Below, piece by piece: positions 6,241-13,742 of a stretch of 16,951 nucleotides of DNA. The notes under the pieces are model-generated. The model made no database searches. It saw only the letters and a program-made list of their open reading frames with translations, and was not told the DNA's origin. The stretch lies in assembly GCA_050732635.1 (NCBI GenBank), contig JBOHRE010000071.1, positions 1 to 16,951 on the forward strand, given 5' to 3'. A program made the position numbers and the translations under genes. Within the stretch, counting starts at the first letter, position 1. Every line of letters begins with the position of its first letter. This DNA is from JBOHRE01 sp050732635 (GTDB lineage Bacteria; Gemmatimonadota; Gemmatimonadetes; Longimicrobiales; RSA9).

Positions 6241-6428
6241 CCGCAGAGTTCGCCGAGGACGCGGAGAACACCGCAAATCGCTGAGCTCGCCGCTGCGCTG
6301 CTCCAGCTTCCGCGCCTCCTCACCCCGTAGCAGGTCTCCGCGTTCTCCGCGGTTCACCCCCTAGCAATTCTCCGCGCTCTCCGCGGTTCACCCCCTAGCA
6401 GTTCTCCGCGCCCTCCGCGGTTTGCGGG
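6241..6428. repeat. 34-bp tandem repeats with conserved hairpin, plus one inverted relative
   Basis: Three 34-base units start at 6327, 6361 and 6395 (GTAGCAGG, CTAGCAAT, CTAGCAGT). Each contains CCGCG, a five-base loop, then CGCGG (6338-6352, 6372-6386, 6406-6420). The stem is identical in all three, while the loop reads TTCTC, CTCTC and CCCTC. A related element in the opposite orientation, CGCAGAG through GGACGCGGAGAA, lies at about 6241-6268. The 255-base gap between rpmB and the antiporter is thus largely repeat. The last unit runs into the antiporter promoter. Confidence 0.85.
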
Positions 6429-6450
6429 CCCCCGGGTGGCTCTCTATAAT
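6422..6450 (+). promoter_or_regulatory. Near-consensus sigma-70 promoter for the antiporter gene
   Basis: TTGCGG (6422-6427) and a perfect TATAAT (6445-6450) are 17 bases apart. The start of transcription would be near 6457, about 34 bases before the proposed TTG start. The -35 box overlaps the end of the third 34-bp repeat unit. This excludes the TTG at 6422 as the translation start. Confidence 0.7.
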
Positions 6451-6490
6451 CGCCGGGCCTTCATCGCCGCCGTCAGCAGCGGAGCCGCGC

Positions 6491-7735
6491 TTGCCCCTTC
6501 TTGCCGTGCTACAGGAAGCGCCCGTCGAACACGGACTCGGCGTACCGGAGTTCCTGTTCCTGCTCATCGCGATTCTGGTCGGCGCGAAGGTGCTGGGTGA
6601 GCTGGCGGAGCGGATCGGTCAACCGGCGGTGCTGGGCGAGCTGCTGGCGGGTGTGCTGCTCGGCGTGTCGGTGTTCGGCATTGTTGATCCGCAGGTCGAG
6701 GTCGTACACCTGCTGGCGGAGGTCGGCGTCGTCCTGCTCCTGTTCCAGATCGGGCTGGAGACCGATCTGAAGAAGCTGCTGCAGGTGGGCGCAGCGTCGA
6801 GCACGGTGGCTGTCGTGGGAGTCGTGCTGCCCTTCGCGGGGGGGTACCTGGTCGCCGATGTGTTGGGGCTCGGCCTGTTGCCGGCGATCGTGTCGGGCGC
6901 GGCACTGACGGCGACATCGGTCGGCATCACGGCACGGGTGCTGTCGGATCTTGGCCGGCTGCAGGAGCAGGAGAGTCAGATCGTGCTGGGCGCGGCCGTG
7001 ATCGACGACATCGTCGGCCTGGTCATCCTTGCCGTGGTGGCGCAGATCGTTGCCGGCGGCGACGTGACCCCCGGCGGCATCGCCTTGATTACGCTGGTCG
7101 CGTTCGGGTTCGTCGCGGGTGTGCTCGTCGTCGGCGCGTTCGTCGTGCCGCCACTGTTCCGCTTCCTGGCGATGATCGGCAAGCCGGACACGATCGCGAT
7201 CATGGGACTGGCGTTCGCGTTCGTGATCGCCTACCTGGCCGACGCCGTGGGCTCCGCGCTGATCGTGGGCGCGTTCGCTGCGGGCCTCGTGCTCGCGCCG
7301 ACGGAGCACGTGCATGTCATCGAGGATGGCATCAGAGGCATTGCGCGCTTCTTCGTGCCGATCTTCTTCGTCGCCGTCGGCGCGGCGGTCGACGTGCGCA
7401 CGTTCCTCGACCCGCAGGTGATGACCGTGGGCGGTGCGCTGATCGTCGTCGCGATCATTGGCAAGATGGCCGCCGGCTATGCGCCGTTCTGGGTGCCCGT
7501 GAAGAAGAGCGTGATCGGCGTCGGCATGGTGCCGCGCGGCGAGGTGGGCTTGATCTTCGCCCAGATGGGACTGACATCGGGCGTGCTCGATGTCGGCCTC
7601 TTCAGCGCCCTGACGCTGATGGTCATGGTCACGACATTCATGGCGCCGCCGCTGCTGAAGGCGCTGTTTCCGCCGGTCGGCGTGCCGATCGGCATGGCGC
7701 CCGGCAGCGTCGCGGAGATCACGACGGAGGCGTAG
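6491..7735 (+). CDS. Na+/H+ antiporter, CPA2 family (NapA-like)
   Basis: Inner-membrane antiporter exchanging Na+ (or another monovalent cation) for protons. The 414-residue product is hydrophobic throughout, with about 12-13 membrane segments. Family motifs include GELLAGVLLG (49-58), TATSVGITARVLSDLG (140-155) and VPRGEVGLIFA (347-357). AVIDDIVGL places adjacent Asp172-Asp173 at the ion site, the pair typical of electrogenic NapA/NhaA-type antiporters. Lys325 in IIGKMAAGY matches the conserved lysine of that group. No RCK/TrkA-N domain follows, so it is not a full KefB/KefC channel. The TTG at 6491 is chosen because it follows the promoter and a GGAG at 6481; GTG at 6506 is the alternative. 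The first bases are therefore uncertain; the family is not. Confidence 0.9.
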   Translation: MPLLAVLQEAPVEHGLGVPEFLFLLIAILVGAKVLGELAERIGQPAVLGELLAGVLLGVSVFGIVDPQVEVVHLLAEVGVVLLLFQIGLETDLKKLLQVGAASSTVAVVGVVLPFAGGYLVADVLGLGLLPAIVSGAALTATSVGITARVLSDLGRLQEQESQIVLGAAVIDDIVGLVILAVVAQIVAGGDVTPGGIALITLVAFGFVAGVLVVGAFVVPPLFRFLAMIGKPDTIAIMGLAFAFVIAYLADAVGSALIVGAFAAGLVLAPTEHVHVIEDGIRGIARFFVPIFFVAVGAAVDVRTFLDPQVMTVGGALIVVAIIGKMAAGYAPFWVPVKKSVIGVGMVPRGEVGLIFAQMGLTSGVLDVGLFSALTLMVMVTTFMAPPLLKALFPPVGVPIGMAPGSVAEITTEA

Positions 7736-7741
7736 CGGGTA

Positions 7742-7760
7742 GCGCGCGCGGTGCGCGCGC
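7742..7760 (+). terminator. GC hairpin after the antiporter gene
   Basis: GCGCGCGC (7742-7749), loop GGT and GCGCGCGC (7753-7760) form an eight-pair stem starting six bases after the antiporter stop. It is a plausible transcription end. However, the sequence that follows is the heptamer array (GTTGATGG) with no T-run, so it may only pause polymerase. Alternating GC can also form Z-DNA. Confidence 0.4.
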
Positions 7761-7761
7761 G

Positions 7762-7888
7762 TTGATGGTTGATGGTTGATGGTTGATGGTTGATGGTTGA
7801 TGGTCGATGGTGGTCAGGGGCTGGGCCAGCTAGCCGGCGCCTTTCGGACACCGCGCAGCACCATCGACCATCAACCATCAACCATCAA
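7762..7888. repeat. Heptamer arrays forming a long inverted repeat
   Basis: The left arm is six perfect TTGATGG heptamers (7762-7803) plus TCGATGG (7804-7810). The right arm is CCATCGA (7861-7867) then three CCATCAA (7868-7888). Bases 7782-7812 pair perfectly with 7859-7889, giving a 31-base-pair stem with a 46-base loop. Three extra heptamers on the left allow shifted pairings. It fills the gap between the antiporter and the uroporphyrinogen fusion gene. No promoter or gene is evident here. Confidence 0.92.
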
Positions 7889-7960
7889 CGCCCGCCACCA
7901 CGATCGCGCTGGTGAGAGCGCGGCCTCGACCACCATCTGGCGGGCTGCAAAGGAACGGCA

Positions 7961-9478
7961 ATGGGCACTGTCTACCTGGTGGGCGCGGGCCCCGGCGATC
8001 CCGGCCTGCTGACACTGCGCGCGGCCGAGTTGATCCGACGCGCCGACATGCTCGTGTATGACGCGCGTACGAGCGAGCGGATCCTCGAGCTGGCCCGGCC
8101 CGATGCCGAGCGGGTATGCGTGGGCGGCGGCCGCAGCGGCGACGGCATCGCGCGTTGCGTTTCACAGGAGGAGATCCACCGCTGTCTGGCGGACGGCGCG
8201 CGCGAGCACGAGGTCATCGTACGGCTGAAGGAAGGCGATCCGTTCGTCTTCGGCCGCGGTGGCGAGGAGGCCGTCGCGCTGCGTGATGCGCTGATTCCGT
8301 TCGAGGTGGTACCCGGCGTGAGCGCGGGCCTGGCCGCGGCGACGTACGCGGGCGTGCCGGTCACGTACGTTGGCACCCGCGAGGTACGGCTGGTTGGGGC
8401 TGGTGCTGGGGCTGGGGCTGGGGCTGGGGGTGCGTCACCGGGCAGCGCCGTCACCACGCTGGCGTACATGGCGGATGGGCGCATCGCGGAGGTGGTCGAG
8501 GGACTGCTGCGGGATGGGGCGGCCAGCGCCGGGACGCCGGCGGCCGTCGTCGAATGGGCCACCTGGCCGCGGCAGCGCGTCGTCGCGGCGCCGCTGGGCG
8601 AGCTGGCGGCGAAGGCTGAGCAGGCCGGGATCGGCAAGCCCTGCGTCGTGATCGCCGGCGACGTCGTCGCACTCCGTGATCGTCTGGCCTGGCTCGAGAC
8701 GCGGCCGCTCTTCGGGCGACGCGTTCTGGTCACGCGCGCGCGCGCGCAGGCGGCGGACCTCGTCGACAGTCTCGAGTCGCTGGGCGCCGAGGCCGTGCAG
8801 TTTCCGACCATCCGCATTGCGCCCCCCGCCGATCCCGAGCCGATCCACGCCGCCGCGCAGGACATCGCATTTTACGACTGGGTCATCTTCACATCGGTGA
8901 ACGGCGTCGAGCGCTTCTGGCACGTGCTCGAGGCCGTGGGTTACGACGCCCGTGCCCTCGGCGGCGTTCAGGTGGCCTGCATCGGGCCGGCGACCGCGGC
9001 CGCACTCGAGATGCACGGCGTCCGACCCGAGGTCATGCCCCACCCCTATGTCGCCGAAGCCATGATCGAGGCGCTCGAGCAGGCCGCCGACCTCCAGGGC
9101 GCGCGCATCCTGCTGCCTCGCGCGCACGGCTCCCGCGAGCTGCTGCCCGAAGAGCTCACACGCCGCGGCGCACTGGTCGATGACGTCGAGGCCTACCGCA
9201 TGGTCCCCGACACCGTGGGCGCTGACGCTGTCCGTCGCCGGCTCCAGGCCGGAGAGATCGACGCCCTCACGTTCACCGCCTCCTCCACCGTGCGGAGCTT
9301 CGTCGAGGCCGTCGGGCCCGACATCGGACCGGCTGCGGTCGCCGTCATCGGACCCGTCACCAGAGAAACCGCCGACCAGCTCGGGTTGCGCGTCGACGTG
9401 ACCGCCGCCGAGCACACCGTGCCCGGCCTCGTGCGCGCGCTCGCCGCCTGGTTCCGCGGCGCCGGCGTGGCCGACTGA
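7961..9478 (+). CDS. cobA-hemD: Fused uroporphyrinogen-III C-methyltransferase / uroporphyrinogen-III synthase
   Basis: Two tetrapyrrole enzymes in one 505-residue cytosolic protein. Residues 1 to about 245 are SUMT, the SAM-dependent methylation of uroporphyrinogen III at C-2 and C-7 towards sirohaem/cobalamin. They show VGAGPGDPGLLTLRAAELI (7-25), KEGDPFVFGRGGEE (90-103), VVPGVSAGLAAATYAGVP (116-133) and PAAVVEWATWPRQR (193-206). Residues about 250-505 are HemD, which closes hydroxymethylbilane to uroporphyrinogen III; they show GRRVLVTRARAQA, DWVIFTSVNGV, LLPRA and FTASSTVRSF. Two oddities: the usual RLKGGDP reads RLKEGDP, and the expected THR...SVTFVTGH segment is replaced by TYVGTREVRLV and an AGAGAGAGAGG run. 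HemD should work; methyltransferase activity is less sure. The ATG follows AAAGGAA (7949-7955). No other haem gene is in the window. Confidence 0.93.
   Translation: MGTVYLVGAGPGDPGLLTLRAAELIRRADMLVYDARTSERILELARPDAERVCVGGGRSGDGIARCVSQEEIHRCLADGAREHEVIVRLKEGDPFVFGRGGEEAVALRDALIPFEVVPGVSAGLAAATYAGVPVTYVGTREVRLVGAGAGAGAGAGGASPGSAVTTLAYMADGRIAEVVEGLLRDGAASAGTPAAVVEWATWPRQRVVAAPLGELAAKAEQAGIGKPCVVIAGDVVALRDRLAWLETRPLFGRRVLVTRARAQAADLVDSLESLGAEAVQFPTIRIAPPADPEPIHAAAQDIAFYDWVIFTSVNGVERFWHVLEAVGYDARALGGVQVACIGPATAAALEMHGVRPEVMPHPYVAEAMIEALEQAADLQGARILLPRAHGSRELLPEELTRRGALVDDVEAYRMVPDTVGADAVRRRLQAGEIDALTFTASSTVRSFVEAVGPDIGPAAVAVIGPVTRETADQLGLRVDVTAAEHTVPGLVRALAAWFRGAGVAD
8396..8430 (+). repeat. GGGGCT hexamer tract inside the cobA-hemD fusion
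   Basis: Hexamer copies GGGGCT, one of them degenerate (GGTGCT), run in frame and encode alternating Gly-Ala at about residues 146-157. The tract shows several G-runs in G-quadruplex spacing. The same hexamer on the same strand lies before rpoA (3838-3858). Because the unit is six bases, gain or loss of copies leaves the frame intact. Confidence 0.85.
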
Positions 9479-9489
9479 CCCGGCCCGAT

Positions 9490-9519
9490 TTGACAGCGGC
9501 GGCCCGGGAGCGCGAAACT
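9490..9519 (+). promoter_or_regulatory. Possible promoter at the head of the EPS cluster
   Basis: A perfect TTGACA (9490-9495) lies 12 bases after the cobA-hemD stop. The best -10 is GAAACT (9514-9519), 18 bases on and matching only half of the consensus. If used, transcription would start near 9526 and leave a leader of about 180 bases before the dehydrogenase start. Confidence 0.35.
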
Positions 9520-9525
9520 GATGGC

Positions 9526-9709
9526 GCTCGGCCGGCCGGCGCCGGCTGCCGCCGGCTTGATTAATCGCCGAATTCGCCGAACTTTGAGACGACTCGAAGG
9601 CTCCCGAATCGGGGAAACCCCCGGAGCTGCAGGCGGCGGGCGCGCGCAGTCATGGCGCCGGCGCCGGCGCCCGCACCGAGCGGTGCCCTCACACTCCAGG
9701 CTTCACGTC
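9526..9709 (+). other. Long GC-rich leader with hairpins before the dehydrogenase gene
   Basis: Hairpin one: GCCGGC (9541-9546) and GCCGGC (9551-9556) with a four-base loop, followed by TTGATTAAT. Hairpin two: outer stem GCTCC (9600-9604) with GGAGC (9623-9627), enclosing GGGG-AAA-CCCC (9611-9621). An in-frame ATG at 9521 would translate it into an Arg-rich peptide unlike the enzyme family, so it is taken as untranslated. I recognise no known riboswitch class. Confidence 0.4.
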
Positions 9710-11098
9710 GTGTCCACCAAGAACGCTCTGATCAGACAGTTCGAGAGCCGTGAGGCGCTCGTCGGTATCATCGGTCTGGGCTACGTCGGCCTGCCGCTGG
9801 CGGTGGCGTTCGCGCGGGCGGGATTCCGCGTGGTCGGCTTCGATGTATCGGCACGCGTCGTCGACGGAATCAATGCCGGCCACTCGCATGTGAAGGACGT
9901 CGATGAGACGGAGCTGGCGGGCTTCACGGGGGCGGGCCGGATCGAGGCGACGCTGGACTTCGGGCAGCTTGCGGCGTGTGACGCGATCTCGATCTGCGTG
10001 CCGACGCCGCTGTCGAAGACGCGCGACCCGGACGTCTCCTACATCGTGGCGGCGACGGAGACGGTGCGAGCCACGCTGCGGCGCGGCCAGCTGGTCGTGC
10101 TGGAGTCGACGACGTACCCGGGCACGACGCGCGAGGTGGTGCTGCCGGCGCTGGAGTCGACGGGGCTCGAGGCGGGCAAGGATTTCTTCCTGTGCTTCAG
10201 CCCGGAGCGGGTGGACCCCGGCAATCCGGTGTGGAAGGTGGCGAACACGCCGAAGGTGATCGGTGGCGTGGCGGAGGATTGCCTGGCGGTCGGGGTGGCG
10301 CTCTACTCGCTGGTGATGGACTCGCTGGTGCCGGTATCCTCGACCGAGGCGGCGGAGCTGACGAAGCTGCTGGAGAACACGTTCCGTTCGGTGAACATCG
10401 CGCTGGTCAACGAGATGGCGCAGGTGTCGGACCGGCTCGGGGTGGATGTGTGGGAGGTCATCGAGGCGGCAGGGACGAAGCCGTTCGGCTACATGCGCTT
10501 CATGCCGGGACCCGGGATCGGCGGGCACTGCATCCCGCTCGACCCGCACTATCTGGCGTGGAAGATGAAGACGCTGGCGTTCAAGACACGCATGATCGAG
10601 CTGGCCAGCGAGATCAACGCCGAGATGCCGCACTTCGTCGTGAACAAGGTGCAGGACGCGCTGAACTGGCACCGCAAGGCCGTGATGGGGAGCCGGGTGC
10701 TGGTGCTGGGGGTCTCGTACAAGAAGGACATCGACGACGTGCGCGAGAGTCCGGCGCTGGACCTCATGCGGATGCTCGAGGACCGCGGCGCCGAGGTGGT
10801 CTACCACGACCCTTATGTGCCGGTGCTCCGGGAGGATGGGCACAGCGAGCGGGAGGGGGTGGCGCTGACGGCGGAGGAAGTCCGGCGCGCGGATTGCGTC
10901 GTGATCTCGACCGACCATTCCGGGGTCGACTACGCCTGGCTGGTCGACAATGCGCGGCTGGTGGTCGATACGCGCAATGCGACGCGCGGCCTGAGCGGGC
11001 CGAACCTGGTCACGCTGAGCGGTCCGGCGCGCGTCGGCGCGGACCCGGCCGAGGCCGCGGCGAAGCGTGCGGCGGTGGAGGCGGTTCTGATCGAGTGA
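9710..11098 (+). CDS. UDP-sugar 6-dehydrogenase (WbpA/UDP-GlcNAc dehydrogenase-like)
   Basis: NAD-dependent four-electron oxidation of a UDP-hexose(amine) to the uronic acid, supplying an acidic sugar for the polysaccharide. The product is 462 residues. A Rossmann domain with IIGLGYVGLPLAVAFA (20-35) comes first. Then come SICVPTPLS (94-102), ESTTYPGTT (132-140), FSPERVDPGN (163-172) and the central helix AELTKLLENTFRSVNIALVNE (215-235). The catalytic Cys274 is in PGPGIGGHCIPLDPHYLAWK (267-286), and the C-terminal domain has GVSYKKDIDDVRESPA (334-349). The HCIPLDPHYL form and the IELASEIN segment point to the WbpA/TviB branch over plain UDP-glucose dehydrogenase; the exact substrate is inferred. 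The GTG at 9710 is chosen because homology starts there, though the ribosome binding site (CCAGG) is weak. Confidence 0.9.
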   Translation: MSTKNALIRQFESREALVGIIGLGYVGLPLAVAFARAGFRVVGFDVSARVVDGINAGHSHVKDVDETELAGFTGAGRIEATLDFGQLAACDAISICVPTPLSKTRDPDVSYIVAATETVRATLRRGQLVVLESTTYPGTTREVVLPALESTGLEAGKDFFLCFSPERVDPGNPVWKVANTPKVIGGVAEDCLAVGVALYSLVMDSLVPVSSTEAAELTKLLENTFRSVNIALVNEMAQVSDRLGVDVWEVIEAAGTKPFGYMRFMPGPGIGGHCIPLDPHYLAWKMKTLAFKTRMIELASEINAEMPHFVVNKVQDALNWHRKAVMGSRVLVLGVSYKKDIDDVRESPALDLMRMLEDRGAEVVYHDPYVPVLREDGHSEREGVALTAEEVRRADCVVISTDHSGVDYAWLVDNARLVVDTRNATRGLSGPNLVTLSGPARVGADPAEAAAKRAAVEAVLIE

Positions 11099-11112
11099 AC
11101 CGGTTGTGTAGC

Positions 11113-11140
11113 GGCCGCGGTTTGTGCCGCGGCCTGTCTT
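11113..11140 (+). terminator. Strong GC hairpin between dehydrogenase and exporter genes
   Basis: GGCCGCGG (11113-11120), loop TTTGTG and CCGCGGCC (11127-11134) form a perfect eight-pair stem 14 bases after the dehydrogenase stop. It is followed by TGTCTT, an imperfect T-run. It could be a partial Rho-independent terminator or attenuator within the cluster. A NusG-type antiterminator is encoded two genes downstream, which makes regulated readthrough plausible. Confidence 0.5.
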
Positions 11141-11200
11141 CCGTCAGCGGGAGTCGTGTTTGAAGGGTTCTTCGTTCGAACTGGAGCAGTAGTCGCACAT

Positions 11201-13684
11201 ATGTCCCGTCTTACCGCCTACCGGGCGGCGCTCGCGCTGGTTGTCGGTATCACGGCCGGTGCGGGCTCGGCATCTGCCCAGATTCCGCAGGACACGGCGG
11301 AGCTGCGCCGGCGTGCATCGCAGCAGCTCGGTCAGGATGTCTCGCAAGCCCAGATCATCGAGCGGCTGCGCCAGTCGGGGATGACCCGGTCGCAGGTCAG
11401 ATCGCGGCTGCAGCAGCTCGGCTACGACCCCGGGCTGGCCGATCCCTACTTCGATGCGCTGGAGCGGGGCGGCGAGCCGCCGCGCGGCACGGTGTCCTCG
11501 GAGTTCCTGGGCGTGCTCGAGCAGATCGGCATCACCACGACCGGTCTGCCGGGCGCGCGGTTCCCGCTGGACAGCGTGCAGCTCGACTCGCTCCTCGTCG
11601 ATACCCTGGCGGTCGACAGCCTGGCACCCGGCGAGCTGCCGATCTTCGGGCGCTCGCTGTTCCGGCGCTTCTCGACCGAGTTCGAGCCGGTCATGGTCGG
11701 GCCGGTCGGCCCGAACTACCAGCTCGGCCCGGGCGACGAGGTCGTCCTGATCCTGACCGGCGACGTCGAGCTGGCGTACACGCTGACGGTCACGCGCGAA
11801 GGCTCGATCGTGATCCCGGACGTGGGCCAGGTCTTCGTCAATGGTCTGACGCTGGCGCAGCTCGAGGACCGGCTCTATCAGCGACTGGGTCAGGTCTACT
11901 CGGGGGTGCGGCGCGGTCCCGAGGCGACAACGCACTTCCAGGCCTCGCTCGGGCGGCTGCGCGCGAACGAGGTCTTCGTGCACGGGGAGGTGGAGCGGCC
12001 CGGCGCCTACCAGCTGAGCGCCGTCGCCACTGCCTTCACGGCGCTGTACCGCGCCAGAGGCCCGAACGAGAGCGGCAGCTTCCGCCACATCGAGGTGCAC
12101 CGTGATGGTCAGGTGGTCGCGGCCATCGACCTGTACGACTACCTGGTGCGCGGCGACAGCCGCTCCGATATCCGGCTCGAGCACGGCGATCGGGTCTTCG
12201 TGCCCCTGGCCGGCCCTCGCGTCGCGGCGCAGGGCGCGGTGCGGCGCGCGGCAATCTACGAGCTGAAGGGCGACGAAGGACTCCCCGACCTGCTCCGCTT
12301 CGCAGGCGGTCTCCAGGCGGATGCCGTGGTCCGCCGAATCCAGATCGACCGCGTCGTGCCGCCCGACCGCCGGACCCGTGGCATCGACCGCGTGCTCGTC
12401 GACGTGCCCATCGAGCAGCTCATCGCCGATGGCGAGCCGGTCGCGCTCTTCGATGGCGACCAGGTGCACGTGTTCCCGGTCAGCGAGGAACGCCGGCACC
12501 GGCTGGTCGTCACCGGCGAGGTGCGCCGGCCGGGTCTCTACGAGTGGAGCGCCGGCACGACGCTGTGGGACGTCATCGACCGCGCCGAAGGTCTCGACGA
12601 AAGCGCCTATACAGCCCGCGCCCACATCTTCCGCCTCGATCCGCATGACGACACGCGGCGCCTCATCCAGACGCCGCTGTTGACCGACGCGGCTGGCCGA
12701 CCCGCTGTCGATGTCGAGCTGGCCGACCTGGACTCGATCGTCGTGTACAGCCGCCGCGAGCTGCGCAACGAGCAATTCGTCAACATCGACGGCTTCGTCA
12801 AAGAACCGGGCACATACACCTTCGCCGAGGGCATGTCGCTCGAGGATCTGATCCTGGCGGCCGGCGGCTTTCTCCACGGCGCCTACGTGCTGGAGGCCGA
12901 AGTCGCGCGCCAGCCCTCGCCGCTGGTTCGCTCCGACACCACCGCGATCGTGCACCGCGTCGCACTGACCGACGACCGCGCCGGGGCCGGCGCCCTCGAC
13001 GACGCCGGCAACGGCGAGGTCCCGGTATGGACGCCCGATGCGAACGACTTCCGCCTGCGCCACGGCGACCGCGTCTACGTGCGCAAGGCGCCGGGCTACG
13101 AGGAGCTCAAGCTGGTCATACTGAACGGCGAGGTCGGCACACCCGGCACCTTCGTGCTGGCTACACGCGAAGAGCGCCTGACCGACCTGCTCCAGCGTGC
13201 GGGCGGCCCCACGCCGGAAGCGTATCTGCCCGGCCTGCGGCTGTTCCGCGAGGGTCGGCTCCTGGCCACCGACCTGGAGCGCGCGTTCCGCGACCCGGAC
13301 AGCCGCTTCAACATCGTGCTCGAGGCCGGCGACAGCCTGTACGTGCCGCAGTACGACCCGCGCGTGATGGTGACGGGCGCCGTCGGCTTCGAGACCGCCG
13401 TGCTCTACGAGCCCGGCCGATCCGTGAGCTACTACGTGAACCGCGCTGGCGGCTTCGCCGAGGCCGCCGATCGCGGCCGGCTCAGCGTGGCCCATCAGGA
13501 CGGCGAGCGCCACGCCGTGCAGAGCATACTCGGCCTGCGGCGCGAGCCGGCTGTCCGGCCGGGCTCGACGATCTTCGTGCCGGCCAAGCCCGAGGATGAG
13601 CGCGGCTTCGACTGGGACAGTTTCCTGGCGAGGCTGGCGACGATCGCGACGCTGCTGATCGCCGTCGAGCGGGTCTCGAACTAG
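11201..13684 (+). CDS. Polysaccharide export protein with six SLBB domains (Wza-like)
   Basis: Outer-membrane/periplasmic export protein of the Wza (OPX) family, through which capsule or EPS leaves the cell. The product is 827 residues, about twice the length of Wza. Starting at ATG 11201 gives a clean Sec signal peptide: MSRLTAYR, hydrophobic ALALVVGITAGAG, cleavage after ASA (about residue 26). The GTG at 11156 would add 15 residues ahead of it. Domains: a helical N-terminal part (30-90), IFGRSLF (148-154), a poly-export domain opening NYQLGPGDEVVLIL (172-185), then six SLBB units. The SLBB signatures are VHGEVERPGAY, AQGAVRRAAIY, VTGEVRRPGLY, IDGFVKEPGTY, LNGEVGTPGTF and VTGAVGFETAV, at about 260, 342, 436, 528, 640 and 723. 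The C-terminal helix LARLATIATLLIAVERV could insert in the membrane. No lipobox cysteine follows the signal, so anchoring differs from Wza. No partner Wzc-type kinase is in the window. Confidence 0.9.
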   Translation: MSRLTAYRAALALVVGITAGAGSASAQIPQDTAELRRRASQQLGQDVSQAQIIERLRQSGMTRSQVRSRLQQLGYDPGLADPYFDALERGGEPPRGTVSSEFLGVLEQIGITTTGLPGARFPLDSVQLDSLLVDTLAVDSLAPGELPIFGRSLFRRFSTEFEPVMVGPVGPNYQLGPGDEVVLILTGDVELAYTLTVTREGSIVIPDVGQVFVNGLTLAQLEDRLYQRLGQVYSGVRRGPEATTHFQASLGRLRANEVFVHGEVERPGAYQLSAVATAFTALYRARGPNESGSFRHIEVHRDGQVVAAIDLYDYLVRGDSRSDIRLEHGDRVFVPLAGPRVAAQGAVRRAAIYELKGDEGLPDLLRFAGGLQADAVVRRIQIDRVVPPDRRTRGIDRVLVDVPIEQLIADGEPVALFDGDQVHVFPVSEERRHRLVVTGEVRRPGLYEWSAGTTLWDVIDRAEGLDESAYTARAHIFRLDPHDDTRRLIQTPLLTDAAGRPAVDVELADLDSIVVYSRRELRNEQFVNIDGFVKEPGTYTFAEGMSLEDLILAAGGFLHGAYVLEAEVARQPSPLVRSDTTAIVHRVALTDDRAGAGALDDAGNGEVPVWTPDANDFRLRHGDRVYVRKAPGYEELKLVILNGEVGTPGTFVLATREERLTDLLQRAGGPTPEAYLPGLRLFREGRLLATDLERAFRDPDSRFNIVLEAGDSLYVPQYDPRVMVTGAVGFETAVLYEPGRSVSYYVNRAGGFAEAADRGRLSVAHQDGERHAVQSILGLRREPAVRPGSTIFVPAKPEDERGFDWDSFLARLATIATLLIAVERVSN

Positions 13685-13742
13685 CAGGACGCGGCCGCCC
13701 ATGGCGGTCGGGTACAGGTGCGAGTGGTTCAGCGGGCTTCGT

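Noticed and set aside
6509..7315. Minus-strand open frame opposite the antiporter
   Set aside because: The product is a His/Gln/Arg/Asp-rich, low-complexity antisense shadow; the + strand has the membrane segments and family motifs.
9521..9709. N-terminal extension of the dehydrogenase from ATG 9521
   Set aside because: It would add 63 Arg-rich residues before the Rossmann fold, encoded by hairpin DNA, and would start almost at the possible transcription start.
9526..9709. Cyclic-di-GMP (GEMM) or c-di-AMP (ydaO) riboswitch
   Set aside because: Some short stretches look similar, but the conserved cores (for example the GEMM GACGCAAAGC segment) are absent.
11144..13702. Long minus-strand open frame opposite the exporter gene
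   Set aside because: It is the antisense of a GC-rich gene. The product is rich in Arg, His and Gln with no motifs, whereas the + strand encodes clear SLBB domains.
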